Assembly: GCF_030269125.1 (NCBI RefSeq)
Contig: NZ_BSSM01000002.1
Span: 620,001 to 684,000 of the forward strand
Length of the DNA stretch: 64,000 bases
Source of the DNA: Streptomyces hygroscopicus subsp. hygroscopicus
GTDB lineage: Bacteria; Actinomycetota; Actinomycetes; Streptomycetales; Streptomycetaceae
Reading direction: 5' to 3'
Both the position numbers and the translations under genes were made by a program. The notes beneath the pieces were generated by a model, which was not told where the DNA came from, did not search any database, and worked only from the letters and a program-made list of their open reading frames with translations. Shown in pieces: positions 16,776 through 25,628 of this stretch. Every line of letters begins with the position of its first letter. The first letter of the stretch is position 1.

Positions 16776-17936
16776 TCACCCGGCGCCCAGCGCCGCCCAG
16801 TGCACCGCGCGCGCCAGCGCGTCGTTCTCCGGGGCCGCACCGGCGGGGTGGCCGAAGCGGCGCCGCGTGTACCCGTAGGCGAGACCGGCGCGGGGGTCGG
16901 CGAAGCCCTGGGTTCCGTTGGCGCCGCTGTGGCCGAGGGAGCCGGCGCCCAGGAAGGGGTGCCAGAGGTCCGCGGTGGCCTGGAAACCGAGGGCGAAGGA
17001 CCTGTGGTCGCGGGTCACCAGGTCGTAGCCGACGGAGTGGACACGGCCGAACTCCGCGACCGTGTCCGGTTTCAGCAGCGGCGCCTTGCCGTCGACCTCG
17101 CCGATCATCGCCGCGTACATCCGCGCGAGCCCCCGCGCCGAGGCGATCCCGCCCACCGAGGCGGGGCCCTTGGCGCGGATCCGCGGGTCCTCGTACAGCC
17201 GCTCCACGTCGGTCGGTTCGGCCGCGTGCCGGTTGTAGGCGATCGCCTCCAGGGTGTGCGGCCCGGTCGGCCGCGCGGCGATGAGCGCCCGCTGCTCGGG
17301 CGTGGGGTCGAGCGGCTGGACGGACCGGAAGCGGGGCGCCGCGCAGGCCGGGAGGCCCAGGTGGAAGTCGAGGCCGTACGGGGCGCGGACCCGGTCCTCG
17401 TACAGGTCCTGGATCGTACGGCCCGTCGCCCGCCGCACCACCTCGCCCGTCAACGCGCCGATGACCAGTGCGTGGTAGCCGAACGCCGCTCCCGGGCGCC
17501 AGAACGGCCGCTGGTCGGCGAGGTGTTCGGCGATCACCCGGTCGTCCGCCAGTTCCGCGCGGGTGAACCCGGCGTCCGTGCCGACCAGGCCGGCCCGGTG
17601 CGCCAGCAGGTCCCGCAGGGTCAGTTCGCCCTTGCCCTCGGCGCCGAACTCGGGCCAGTAGTACGTGACTTTGCGGTGCAGCTCCAGTGTGCCGTCCTGC
17701 ACCAGCAGCGCCGCGACCAGATGGGCCGCGCCCTTGGTGGCCGAGAACACGCCGTACAGGGCATCGCCCGCCCCGTCCTCGCCCGCCCACAGGTCCACGA
17801 CGCGGCGCCCGTGCACATAGGCGCACAACTGGCCCTCGTAGTCGTCCCGTTCGGCCGCTACTAACGCGGCGAACTCCTCTCGCACCGCCTCGAATCCCTC
17901 GGCGACGGTGCCGTGCACGGCGATGTTCTGCGTCAT
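16776..17936 (-). CDS. Serine hydrolase, class C beta-lactamase/EstB fold, with a TTA codon
   Basis: A 386-aa hydrolase. The S-x-x-K nucleophile is in VFSATKGAAH (~68), the Tyr motif is in FGYHALVIG, and HSGANG near the C-terminus replaces KTG, as in family VIII esterases. There is no signal peptide. Leu25 is encoded by TTA (complement of 17862-17864), a codon that in Streptomyces is read only by the bldA tRNA, so expression may be developmentally gated. It is monocistronic, converging on the oxidoreductase gene with a 28-bp gap. Confidence 0.9.
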   Translation of the reverse strand: MTQNIAVHGTVAEGFEAVREEFAALVAAERDDYEGQLCAYVHGRRVVDLWAGEDGAGDALYGVFSATKGAAHLVAALLVQDGTLELHRKVTYYWPEFGAEGKGELTLRDLLAHRAGLVGTDAGFTRAELADDRVIAEHLADQRPFWRPGAAFGYHALVIGALTGEVVRRATGRTIQDLYEDRVRAPYGLDFHLGLPACAAPRFRSVQPLDPTPEQRALIAARPTGPHTLEAIAYNRHAAEPTDVERLYEDPRIRAKGPASVGGIASARGLARMYAAMIGEVDGKAPLLKPDTVAEFGRVHSVGYDLVTRDHRSFALGFQATADLWHPFLGAGSLGHSGANGTQGFADPRAGLAYGYTRRRFGHPAGAAPENDALARAVHWAALGAG

Positions 17937-18054
17937 CCGTTCTCCTTCAGAACCTGTCCCTGTAACGACTCAACCGCCGCGGCGGCCCTTCGGTGTCATC
18001 GATGCCCCGGATGGCCGATGGCATGGGAGAGGCGCACGTCTTCGGCGGCCCCGA

Positions 18055-18732
18055 TCAGGTGCACCACCACAGGAAGCGGTCGCAGGTGCGGGTCGGGGAC
18101 GGCGCCGGAGGCGGGGCGGAGGTCGCCGGGGCGGTGGTGGGGGGCGCGGCGGTCGGCCGCGTGGTGGGCGGGGCGGTGGAGGGCGGGACGGACGCGCCGC
18201 CGGCGGAGGTCGCGGACGGCGGCGGCGCGGACGCGGCGGAGGCGGAGGGCGAGGCGGAGGCGGACGCCCCGCCCGAGGGGGATCCGGTGGCGGCGGGCGC
18301 CGGGGCGCCGGGGGGCGCGGAAGCGCCGCCGGCCTGGGCGGGTGCGGTCGTACGGCCCTGCGGGGCGGAGGTGTCGCCGCCGGCCGAGGTGTCGGTGGCC
18401 GCGGCCGTACCGCCGCCGGTGAACGGCAGCGGCGCGTCGGTCCCCAGTTCGGCGAAGCCGAGCCCGCCCGCCGCCAGGACGAGGCCGGCGCCGAGGAGGA
18501 CGGCACGGCGGCGACGGCGGCGGTGGGCGGCCGCCCTGCGGCTGCGCCGGTCGGAGCGGCCCCTCGCGGGCTCCTCGCGCGGGGCCTCGCCCTCCGGCCC
18601 CGACCCGGGCTCCGGCCGCGCGTGTTCCGGCTCCACGCGTGCCGGACCGGGTATGCGGTCGGCCGGTGTTCCGCACCCCGGGCAGACCAGGGCGCCGTTG
18701 AGGTGCCGTCGGCACGGGAGGCAGTAGTCCAT
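18055..18732 (-). CDS. SCO2400 family zinc-ribbon membrane protein
   Basis: A 225-aa protein starting MDYCLPCRRHLNG, then CPGC, giving a two-knuckle zinc ribbon. A very basic segment (SDRRSRRAAAHRRRRRRAVL) precedes one membrane helix (LLGAGLVLAAGGLGFAELG, ~85-105). The rest is a Ser/Thr/Pro/Ala-rich low-complexity extracytoplasmic tail ending in the conserved CDRFLWWCT. This matches the family named after S. coelicolor SCO2400; function unknown. ATG 18732 is fixed by the conserved N-terminus. A TAGTCT hexamer lies 10 nt upstream. Confidence 0.85.
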   Translation of the reverse strand: MDYCLPCRRHLNGALVCPGCGTPADRIPGPARVEPEHARPEPGSGPEGEAPREEPARGRSDRRSRRAAAHRRRRRRAVLLGAGLVLAAGGLGFAELGTDAPLPFTGGGTAAATDTSAGGDTSAPQGRTTAPAQAGGASAPPGAPAPAATGSPSGGASASASPSASAASAPPPSATSAGGASVPPSTAPPTTRPTAAPPTTAPATSAPPPAPSPTRTCDRFLWWCT

Positions 18733-18783
18733 GACGCCCGGAAGACTAGGGTCGACGCGCGCCGCGTTCCTAGGCACCGCTGT

Positions 18784-18812
18784 GAATGTTTGGTGCGAGA
18801 CCGAAAACATTC
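18784..18812. promoter_or_regulatory. 29-bp dyad upstream of the SCO2400-type gene
   Basis: GAATGTTT (18784-18791) and AAACATTC (18805-18812) form a perfect 8-bp inverted repeat with a 13-bp spacer, i.e. about two helical turns between half-site centres. It lies 52 bp upstream of the SCO2400-type start in AT-richer DNA. It looks like an operator for an unidentified dimeric regulator. Confidence 0.5.
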
Positions 18813-18998
18813 TCGAAAGACGCCGGTACGGCCCTCCGTCTCCCACGCCGGCGTGCAGGGCCGACACGGGGGGCGCCCGCCGCGATGCCATCGACGCGTA
18901 GGTCAGGGACGTCCCCTGCGCCTCGCCCAGCCGCACCCGCATCGACGCCCGGAGGACGGCGGCCCTGCGGCTGCGCCGGTACGAACGCCGAGTCGGAC

Positions 18999-20162
18999 TC
19001 AGCCGAACAGCCGGGAGCCGAGCGGGTGCCGGCGGTCGAAGCCCGGCAGGACCAGGAACGACGCGCTGGCGGTCGTCGTGGTGAAGGACAGCAGCGCGTC
19101 GGACGCGTCCATGCGGGTGAGGGTGGCGGTGAAGGTGCGCAGGTCGTTCTGGAAGCTGATGAAGAGCAGGCCCGGGGCGGGCTCGTCGATGCTGTAGGAG
19201 CGGCGGAGCATGAGGCCGACCCCCACCGCGGTGGCGTGCGCCCGGCGCACATGGGCGTCCACGGGGACGAGATAGCGCCCGTCGGGCGTCCTCGCGCCGA
19301 GTTCCGGGCCGGACGCGGCGGTGCCGCCGGAGAGGGGCACGCCGCTGGCCCGGCGCCGCCCGAAGACCGCCTCCTGCTGGGCCACGGACAACGCGGCGAA
19401 CCGCGGCAGGTCCAGCTCCATGCGCCGTACGACGGCGAGGGTGCCGCCGGCGACCTCCGGGGGCCCGGACAGCCACAGGTCGCGACGCTGTTCGGCGGCC
19501 GTGTGCGGGCCCACGATGCCGTCGATGAAGCCGAGCAGGTTGCGGGGCGCGGCGAGACCCTCACCGACGGGCACGTCCGCACCGCGGCGTGCCGACTGCC
19601 GCCAGCGTTCGCGGACGCGGTCCCCGGCCTGGTCCAGGAGCGCGGCGGCGGCGACCGGGACGAGCAGCGCGTCGCTCGCGCAGATCTGCAGCAGCAGGTC
19701 GCCGCCGCGCTCGCGGGGGGCGATCCGTTCGCGGGAGAACCGCGGGAGGCCGGCCGCGCCGGGCAGCGAGGCACCGGCCGCGCGCACCAGCCGCGGCCCC
19801 ACGCCGACGGTCACGGTGAGATCGCCCGGCGAAAGGCCCAGCAGCCGGCGGTCGGTCCCCGCGGTCAGGGCCCGGATCGTGTCGCCGAGTTCGGCCAGCA
19901 GCGGGCCGACCGCCGCTCCGGCGGCGAGGTCGGCCACCACGGCCAGCAGGTTGTGCTGGGCCGGCCGGGGAAGCGTGACACCTGCCTGGTACCGGCCCGT
20001 CGCCGGCACCGCCGCGGTGGTCGCCGCCGCGGGTGTCGCCGTCGCGGCCGGGCGGGGCCGGGCGGGGTCCGGGGTGCACCCGGCGGTCAGCCCGGCGGCC
20101 GCCAGGGCGCCGGTGACATCCAGGAACGCGCGGCGTGACGGGCGGTGATCGACTCGGCGCAT
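18999..20162 (-). CDS. Dyp-type heme peroxidase, Tat lipoprotein
   Basis: A 387-aa dye-decolorising peroxidase. The N-terminus has a twin-arginine motif (SRRAFLDV) and a lipobox (LTAGC), so it should be exported folded by Tat and lipid-anchored. The DyP signature GFIDG (distal Asp) and a proximal heme His region in the C-terminal half (HVRRAHATAVGVGL) are present. EfeB-type enzymes of this group act in heme/iron handling, but no efeU or efeO lies beside it. ATG 20162 is fixed by the signal peptide. It is divergent from the beta-helix lipoprotein gene across 88 bp. Confidence 0.9.
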   Translation of the reverse strand: MRRVDHRPSRRAFLDVTGALAAAGLTAGCTPDPARPRPAATATPAAATTAAVPATGRYQAGVTLPRPAQHNLLAVVADLAAGAAVGPLLAELGDTIRALTAGTDRRLLGLSPGDLTVTVGVGPRLVRAAGASLPGAAGLPRFSRERIAPRERGGDLLLQICASDALLVPVAAAALLDQAGDRVRERWRQSARRGADVPVGEGLAAPRNLLGFIDGIVGPHTAAEQRRDLWLSGPPEVAGGTLAVVRRMELDLPRFAALSVAQQEAVFGRRRASGVPLSGGTAASGPELGARTPDGRYLVPVDAHVRRAHATAVGVGLMLRRSYSIDEPAPGLLFISFQNDLRTFTATLTRMDASDALLSFTTTTASASFLVLPGFDRRHPLGSRLFG

Positions 20163-20250
20163 GGGGTGCAGAGTGCCACACCCGAACCGCGCATGCCGCC
20201 CAACTTCGCGATTCCCGTGCGGAATTCGCCGATCATGCCATTCTGGGGCC

Positions 20251-21591
20251 ATGTCTCGATTAGCTCTTCGCGTGATGGCGGCGGTGCTCGGCACGCTGAC
20301 CCTGGTGGCCGGCTGCGGCGGTGGCGGCGGCGGACAGGACAAGGGCCGCCGGCCGGACGGAGCGCACGTGACGATCCGCGTGCCCGCCGACGCCCCGACG
20401 ATCTCGGCGGCGGTGTCCCTGGCCCGGCCGGGTGACCTGGTGCTGGTGGCGCCGGGCGTGTACCACGAGTCGGTGAAGATCCGCACGCCGCGCGTCACCC
20501 TGCGCGGCGCCTCCCGGGACGAGGTCGTCATCGACGGGCGGCTGCGGCAGCCGAACGGTGTCGTCGTCGCGGCGCCCGGGGTGGCCGTGGAGAACCTGAC
20601 CGTCGAGAACAACACGCAGAACGGGGTGCTGGTGACCGGTTCGGCGGCGGCGGTCGCCGGACTGCCGGGGCACAGCGGCGGCTACGACACCGGCGACGAA
20701 CCCGTCACCTTCCTGAAGTCGTTCCTCGTCTCGTACGTGACCGCGACGCGCAACGGCCTGTACGGCATCTACGCGTTCTCCGCGCAGAACGGCGTCATCG
20801 AGCACTCCTACACCTCGGGCGGCGCCGACTCAGGGATCTACGTCGGACAGTGCAGGCCGTGCCGCGTCGTGGTGCGGGACAACATCGCCGAACTCAACGC
20901 GGTCGGCTACGAGGGCACCAACGCCAGCGGCGACATGTACGTGGTCGGCAACCGCCTCGTCGGCAACCGCGTCGGCCTGACCACCGACTCCGACCACCAG
21001 GAGAAACTGCTCCCGCAGCGCGGTGCCGTCATCGCCGGCAACCTGATCGCGGACAACCAGCAGCCGAGGACCCCCGAACAGGCCGACGGGGGCTGGGGCA
21101 TCGGCGTCGGCGTCGACGGCGGCAGCGCCAACCAGTTCCTGCGCAACCGGATCACCGGCAACGCCGACGCCGGGTTCGTGATCACCGCGACCGCCGACGT
21201 GCCGTCCGACGGCAACCGGATCACGGACAACGAGTTCACCGCCAACGGCGTCGACGTCGGCTGGACGTTCCCCACCGCCACCCACGGCCGGGGCAACTGC
21301 CTGCACGGCAACACGCTGCGCAAAACCGTGCCCGCGCGGCTCGCGGCGACCGCGGCCTGTCCGCAGGGCGCCGGCTCGCCCAGCCCGGCCGGCACCTGGT
21401 CGCGGCCCCCGGCGCCCCGGGGCATCCCGTTCACCGACGTGGCCGCGCCCGGCCCCCAGCCGCAGTTCCCGAACGCCACGACCACCGGTGCCACCGTGGT
21501 GCCGGCCGTCCCGGAGCTGCCGGACACCGCGGGCATCCACCTGCCGCCGCCGTCCCTGCTCGCCGCCGGCGCACGGGTGAAGACCTCGTGA
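20251..21591 (+). CDS. Right-handed parallel beta-helix (NosD/pectate-lyase-like) lipoprotein
   Basis: A 446-aa secreted lipoprotein with lipobox LVAGC followed by a Gly-rich tether. From about residue 55 it shows beta-helix coils with repeated xxIxxNxI/VxxN patterns (VENLTVENNTQNGVLV, NRITGNADAGFVIT, NRITDNEFTANG). Such proteins bind or cleave surface polysaccharides or act as scaffolds; no catalytic residues can be named. ATG 20251 is chosen for the signal peptide. It lies 8 bp from the convergent membrane-protein gene and is divergent from the DyP gene, with which it may share regulation. Confidence 0.85.
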   Translation: MSRLALRVMAAVLGTLTLVAGCGGGGGGQDKGRRPDGAHVTIRVPADAPTISAAVSLARPGDLVLVAPGVYHESVKIRTPRVTLRGASRDEVVIDGRLRQPNGVVVAAPGVAVENLTVENNTQNGVLVTGSAAAVAGLPGHSGGYDTGDEPVTFLKSFLVSYVTATRNGLYGIYAFSAQNGVIEHSYTSGGADSGIYVGQCRPCRVVVRDNIAELNAVGYEGTNASGDMYVVGNRLVGNRVGLTTDSDHQEKLLPQRGAVIAGNLIADNQQPRTPEQADGGWGIGVGVDGGSANQFLRNRITGNADAGFVITATADVPSDGNRITDNEFTANGVDVGWTFPTATHGRGNCLHGNTLRKTVPARLAATAACPQGAGSPSPAGTWSRPPAPRGIPFTDVAAPGPQPQFPNATTTGATVVPAVPELPDTAGIHLPPPSLLAAGARVKTS

Positions 21592-21598
21592 GCGGCGG

Positions 21599-22372
21599 CT
21601 ACCGCGCCGGTGTGATGCCGGGCGCGGGCCGCACGGGAACGTACTTCCCGGTGCCGAAGTCGATGACGAGCGGCCGGCGCTCGGAGGCCACGGCGGCCCG
21701 CACCCGGTACATGGTGCCGTCCGAGCCGATCCAGTAGCGCACGGTGCCCGAGGTGCCGGCCCTGGCACGGGCGTCCGGCCCGGTCATGACGTCCACCGGA
21801 TGGCCGTCCACGGTGTCCCGTCCGATCCGGGCGGCGCCGTTCTGCGGCAGCAGTTCGGCGTTGTCCGGCCGGTCGGCGCCGAGACTCAGCGCGATGGCGA
21901 GGGAACTGTCCAGGGAACTGCCCGACGCCTGGAGCGGGCGGCGGTACCAGCCGGACGCGGGCGGCGAGGGCGGCGCCGTCGCCGGGACGTCCGCCAGGGG
22001 GTGGACGAGCACGGTGCCGGCCGTCCACTGGATCAGCCCGTCGCCGGAGGCGTCCCGGCCGGTGCCGCGCACCACCCCGTACCCGATCCCGGCGCGGTAG
22101 TCGACGGAGCCGGTGACGACCAGCCCGCCCGCCGCGCTCGGCACGGTGATCGTCACCGCGCGGCCGCCCGCCTGGTAGTTGCGGAACCGCGTGATCGCCA
22201 GCCGGTTCGCCTCGTCCGGCGTCACGGCGCGGCGACCGGTCTGACCACCGCTGTTCCCGATGAGGACGAAGGCGGCCGCCGCGACCGCCGCGAGGGCCGG
22301 CGCGACCGCCGCCCAGCGCAGTTTCGGTGATCGACGGCGCCCGTCTGCCGCGCGCCCTGACCCGCTCTTCAT
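21599..22372 (-). CDS. Putative secreted or membrane-anchored protein of unknown function
   Basis: A 257-aa protein: a short basic cytoplasmic N-terminus, one membrane helix (WAAVAPALAAVAAAAFVLIG, ~22-42), then an extracytoplasmic domain rich in beta-strands (GGLVVTGSVDYRAGIGYGVV, VRYWIGSDGTMYRVRA). I do not recognise the family; the layout recalls LppX/LolA-like lipid carriers, but that is weak. ATG 22372 is preferred; an upstream in-frame ATG at 22435 would add a Lys-rich leader. It ends 8 bp from the convergent beta-helix gene. Confidence 0.6.
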   Translation of the reverse strand: MKSGSGRAADGRRRSPKLRWAAVAPALAAVAAAAFVLIGNSGGQTGRRAVTPDEANRLAITRFRNYQAGGRAVTITVPSAAGGLVVTGSVDYRAGIGYGVVRGTGRDASGDGLIQWTAGTVLVHPLADVPATAPPSPPASGWYRRPLQASGSSLDSSLAIALSLGADRPDNAELLPQNGAARIGRDTVDGHPVDVMTGPDARARAGTSGTVRYWIGSDGTMYRVRAAVASERRPLVIDFGTGKYVPVRPAPGITPAR

Positions 22373-22529
22373 GGTCCGCACGCGGCGCAACGCTAACAGC
22401 CGCTCACCCTGTGTCCTCTTTTTTTCCTGTTTCACGTATGTGACGTCCCGTCAACTTGTACCGTTCCCGCGGGGGTTTGCTGCCGAATTGCCGAGTCGGG
22501 CGATGACGTAGACGACGCAAAGGAATGCG

Positions 22530-25040
22530 ATGCCATTACGTAGGCTGGTGCGGGTAGGGCTGACCTGTCTGTTACTGACGGGCGGCGCCACAGGCACGAT
22601 CGTGACGAGCGCCGAGCAGGCCGGCGCCTCGACCTCCGACGGCACACTGACCGTCGAGACACTGCGGGACTTCTTCGGCACCGGCGTGATCAACACGACC
22701 ATGGACGTGCCGCAGCGGGGGATGAAGGTCAGCGTGACCGACCCCTCGGGACATCACCTCACCGGCGTCACCGACGCCACCGGAAAGGTCGTGGTCGCGC
22801 CGTCGAAGGAGCTGACCGGCGGCCGCTACCGCGTCGACGTCACCGTCCCGGCGCCGTACAACGGCTATCTGCGGGCGGCGCCGGCCTCGACGGCCCAGAA
22901 CCACTTCGACAGCTTCACCACGTTCGTGGACGTCTCGGACGGCAAGGACGCCTCGGTGATCACCGGCGTCTGGAACCCGGCCGACTACGCGCTGCCGGAC
23001 TCGCGGTACTTCGTGCCGATCCAGAACGGCGGCAGCGGCACGGACACCCGGTCGCTGGTGGCCTTCGGGACGAACGCCCGCGGCACCTGCCCCGACAAGG
23101 CGGCCTGCCCGGACGTGCTCGACACCCAGGCCCAGGTGGGCACGACGTTCGGGCTCGCCTACGACAAAAACCACAAGCGGCTCTTCCAGGCGGAGTTCGC
23201 GCGCCGGTACACCAAGTACGGGCCGGACGGCGGCGACGCGATCTACGCCGTGCCGGCCGACGGCAAGGCCGCCCCGAAGCTGTTCGCCAAGGTGCCGGGC
23301 GCCTCGGTCACGCCGCACGACACCGCCCGGCTGATCAAGGACGCCGGGTTCACCGACGCGCCCGGCAAGGAGAGCATCGGCGGGCTGGCCCTGTCCGAGG
23401 ACGGCTCGACGCTGTACGCGGTGAACCTGCGCACGCGCGCGCTGGTGAGCTTCGACGCGACCGGGACGTCCGCCTCGGCGCCGAAGGCGACCGTGCCGAT
23501 CCCCGACCCGGGCTGCGCGGCGCCCACCGACTGGCGGCCCCTCGGGCTGACCGCGCACGACAACGCCCTGTACGTCGGCGGTGTGTGCAGTGCGGAAAGC
23601 ACGCAGAGGCGCGAGGACCTGAAGGCCGTCGTCTACGCCTACGACGGCAAGCGGTTCACCACCGTGCTGGCCCACCCGCTGACCGCCGAGCGCGGGAACG
23701 TGCTCAGCGGCGACGCCGCCTTCCCGCAGGCCCACTTCTGGAACCCGTGGAACACCCGCCTGGACACCTGGGACGACCTCAAGGTGAACGGCACGATGAT
23801 CGACCCGCAGCCGGAGCTGGCCAGCATGGCCTTCGCCCGTGACGGCTCGATGATCCTCGGCTTCCGCGACCGGTTCATGGACGTGGTCAGCTGGGGCGGG
23901 CTGGACCCGCGGCCGTCGAACGACACCCCGGAGAACGGCATGTCCGGCGGCGACATCACCATGGCCTGCGCGACGCCCACCGGCGGGTACGCGTGGGAAG
24001 GCACCGGGAACTGCCCGAACCACGCGACCGGTGCCGCCGTCGACGGCGCCGAGGCCGACGGCGTCGTGGAGTACTTCCCGGGCGACTTCTTCCCGAACAC
24101 CGGCGCACCGACCCAGCCCGGACCGCACCAGGAGTCCTCGCTGGGCTCGGTCGCCTACATCCCGCAGCAGCAGTGGGTCGTCAGCACGCAGATGGACCCG
24201 ACCGCCAACGTGATCACCGACGGGACCGGCTACTACGACATCACCACCGGCGTCGGCCCCGGCAACGACCCGTCCGCCAACGCCTACCAGTTCATCGGCC
24301 AGAACCAGAACGGGTTCGGCAAGGCCGGCGGCCTCGGCGACATCGCGTACGCCGCGGCGAACGCGCCGATCCAGATCGGCAACGTGGTCTGGTACGACGG
24401 CGACCACAACGGCGTCCAGGACGCCGGGCAGGTGCTGCTGCCGGGCGCGACCGTCAACCTGCTGGACGCAGGCGGCAAGCAGGTCGCCACGACCAAGACC
24501 GACGCCCACGGCGAGTACTACTTCGGCGGCGTCGGCGCGGCCTACCAGCTGACGCCGGGCGCGAAGTACACGGTGGAGTTCGACGTGTGCACCGCGGACA
24601 CCGGCGAGGTGCCGGGGAAGCCGGCGGCCACCGACCTGCGGTTCACCCTGCCGAGGGCCGGCGCGGACCGGGCACACGACTCCAACGTGACCCCGCCGAC
24701 GTCCGGGCGGCTGTGCAAGGGCTCGGCGCCGGTCACGGCACCGGCGAAGCCGGGAGGGGTCGACCACACCATCGACGCCGGTGTGTACATCCCCAAGGCG
24801 GCCTCGCCCACGCCCACTCCGTCGGCGTCCTCGTCCACCTCCCCGACGTCCGCTCCCTCGGCGTCGCCGACCGCCGGGACGCCCGGCCCGGCCCCGGGTG
24901 GCTCGAACCAGGGCGGCGGCCCCCTCGCCAGCACCGGTATGGCCAACGTGGGGAGAATCGTGTCCCTCGTCGCCCTGCTGCTCGGCGCGGGCTCGGCGAT
25001 CGTCCTCATGAGCCGTAGGCGTCTCGCCAGGCGCCGCTGA
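22530..25040 (+). CDS. Sortase-anchored cell-wall protein with SdrD-B-like domain; two TTA codons
   Basis: An 836-aa surface protein. It has a signal peptide (1-~32), a long N-terminal region that resembles a beta-propeller/six-bladed repeat (ESIGGLALSEDGSTLYAVNL), an SdrD B-like Ca-binding beta-sandwich from ~615 (IGNVVWYDGDHNGVQDAG), and a Ser/Thr/Pro linker. It ends with LASTG (~799-803), a hydrophobic helix and an Arg-rich tail. LAXTG is the motif used by Streptomyces class E sortases, so the protein should be covalently linked to peptidoglycan. Codons 3 (22536-22538) and 15 (22572-22574) are TTA, implying bldA-dependent translation. Confidence 0.88.
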   Translation: MPLRRLVRVGLTCLLLTGGATGTIVTSAEQAGASTSDGTLTVETLRDFFGTGVINTTMDVPQRGMKVSVTDPSGHHLTGVTDATGKVVVAPSKELTGGRYRVDVTVPAPYNGYLRAAPASTAQNHFDSFTTFVDVSDGKDASVITGVWNPADYALPDSRYFVPIQNGGSGTDTRSLVAFGTNARGTCPDKAACPDVLDTQAQVGTTFGLAYDKNHKRLFQAEFARRYTKYGPDGGDAIYAVPADGKAAPKLFAKVPGASVTPHDTARLIKDAGFTDAPGKESIGGLALSEDGSTLYAVNLRTRALVSFDATGTSASAPKATVPIPDPGCAAPTDWRPLGLTAHDNALYVGGVCSAESTQRREDLKAVVYAYDGKRFTTVLAHPLTAERGNVLSGDAAFPQAHFWNPWNTRLDTWDDLKVNGTMIDPQPELASMAFARDGSMILGFRDRFMDVVSWGGLDPRPSNDTPENGMSGGDITMACATPTGGYAWEGTGNCPNHATGAAVDGAEADGVVEYFPGDFFPNTGAPTQPGPHQESSLGSVAYIPQQQWVVSTQMDPTANVITDGTGYYDITTGVGPGNDPSANAYQFIGQNQNGFGKAGGLGDIAYAAANAPIQIGNVVWYDGDHNGVQDAGQVLLPGATVNLLDAGGKQVATTKTDAHGEYYFGGVGAAYQLTPGAKYTVEFDVCTADTGEVPGKPAATDLRFTLPRAGADRAHDSNVTPPTSGRLCKGSAPVTAPAKPGGVDHTIDAGVYIPKAASPTPTPSASSSTSPTSAPSASPTAGTPGPAPGGSNQGGGPLASTGMANVGRIVSLVALLLGAGSAIVLMSRRRLARRR

Positions 25041-25059
25041 GGCTCGACCCCGCGCGAAC

Positions 25060-25088
25060 GACGGGCCGGTGCGACGCACCGGCCCGTC
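25060..25088. terminator. Bidirectional hairpin terminator
   Basis: GACGGGCCGGTGC (25060-25072) and GCACCGGCCCGTC (25076-25088) form a perfect 13-bp stem with a 3-nt loop. It lies between the convergent wall-protein and Rrf2 genes and can serve both. Confidence 0.85.
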
Positions 25089-25095
25089 CTGGTGT

Positions 25096-25554
25096 CTAGG
25101 GGTTCTCCCAGGCCGCCGGTTCCGCCGCCAGGGCCCGCACCGCCTCCGGCAGGGTGCCCGTCGCCAGGTCCGCGACCGTGACCCCCTCCAGGATGCGGCG
25201 GACGTTGGCCCGCAGCGCGATCCAGAGCGGCAGCAGGGGCTCGGCCGTGCCGGTGTACGACAGGTCCGTGGGGCGCTCCCCCCGGACCGAGACGATCGGG
25301 CCGTCCACGCCCCGTATGACATCGGCCACGGTGATCGCCGTACTTGCGCGGGCGAGCCGGTAACCACCGCCCCCGCCACGCCGGCTGTCCACGATCCCCG
25401 CGCGTCGCAGATCGCCGAGAATCCCCTCCAGGAACTTGTGCGGGATCCCTTGCGCGGCGGCGATTTCCTCTGCTTTCACCGGCCCGTTACCCTGCCGTAC
25501 GGCCAGTTCCAGTACCGCCCGTACCGCGTAATCCGCCCGTGCCGAGATCCTCAT
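25096..25554 (-). CDS. Rrf2-family transcriptional regulator (no Fe-S cysteines)
   Basis: A 152-aa regulator with an Rrf2 winged helix (ISARADYAVRAVLELAVRQG) and the wing GGGGGYRLAR. Unlike IscR, NsrR or RsrR it contains no cysteine at all, so it cannot bind a Fe-S cluster; CymR-like, cysteine-synthase-responsive members are the nearest cluster-free precedent. It is divergent from the GH35 gene with 74 bp between the two chosen starts. The AT-rich AATAAATT stretch just before its ATG probably contains the -10. Confidence 0.88.
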   Translation of the reverse strand: MRISARADYAVRAVLELAVRQGNGPVKAEEIAAAQGIPHKFLEGILGDLRRAGIVDSRRGGGGGYRLARASTAITVADVIRGVDGPIVSVRGERPTDLSYTGTAEPLLPLWIALRANVRRILEGVTVADLATGTLPEAVRALAAEPAAWENP

Positions 25555-25628
25555 GAATTTATTGTGGGATGTCCTCGCGTGGAGAATGGCCGCACCCGCG
25601 CCCCGTAAGACCGCCGGGAGGATCCACC

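Noticed and set aside
18533..18980. A 19-bp repeat (GCCCTGCGGCTGCGCCGGT) at 18533-18551 and 18962-18980
   Set aside because: Only two copies of high-GC, Arg/Leu-rich sequence; chance or ancient duplication cannot be told apart and no feature is tied to it.
18733..19476. N-terminal extension of the SCO2400-type frame
   Set aside because: The family begins at MDYC; the extension crosses the dyad and then lies in another frame of the DyP gene, so it is a shadow.
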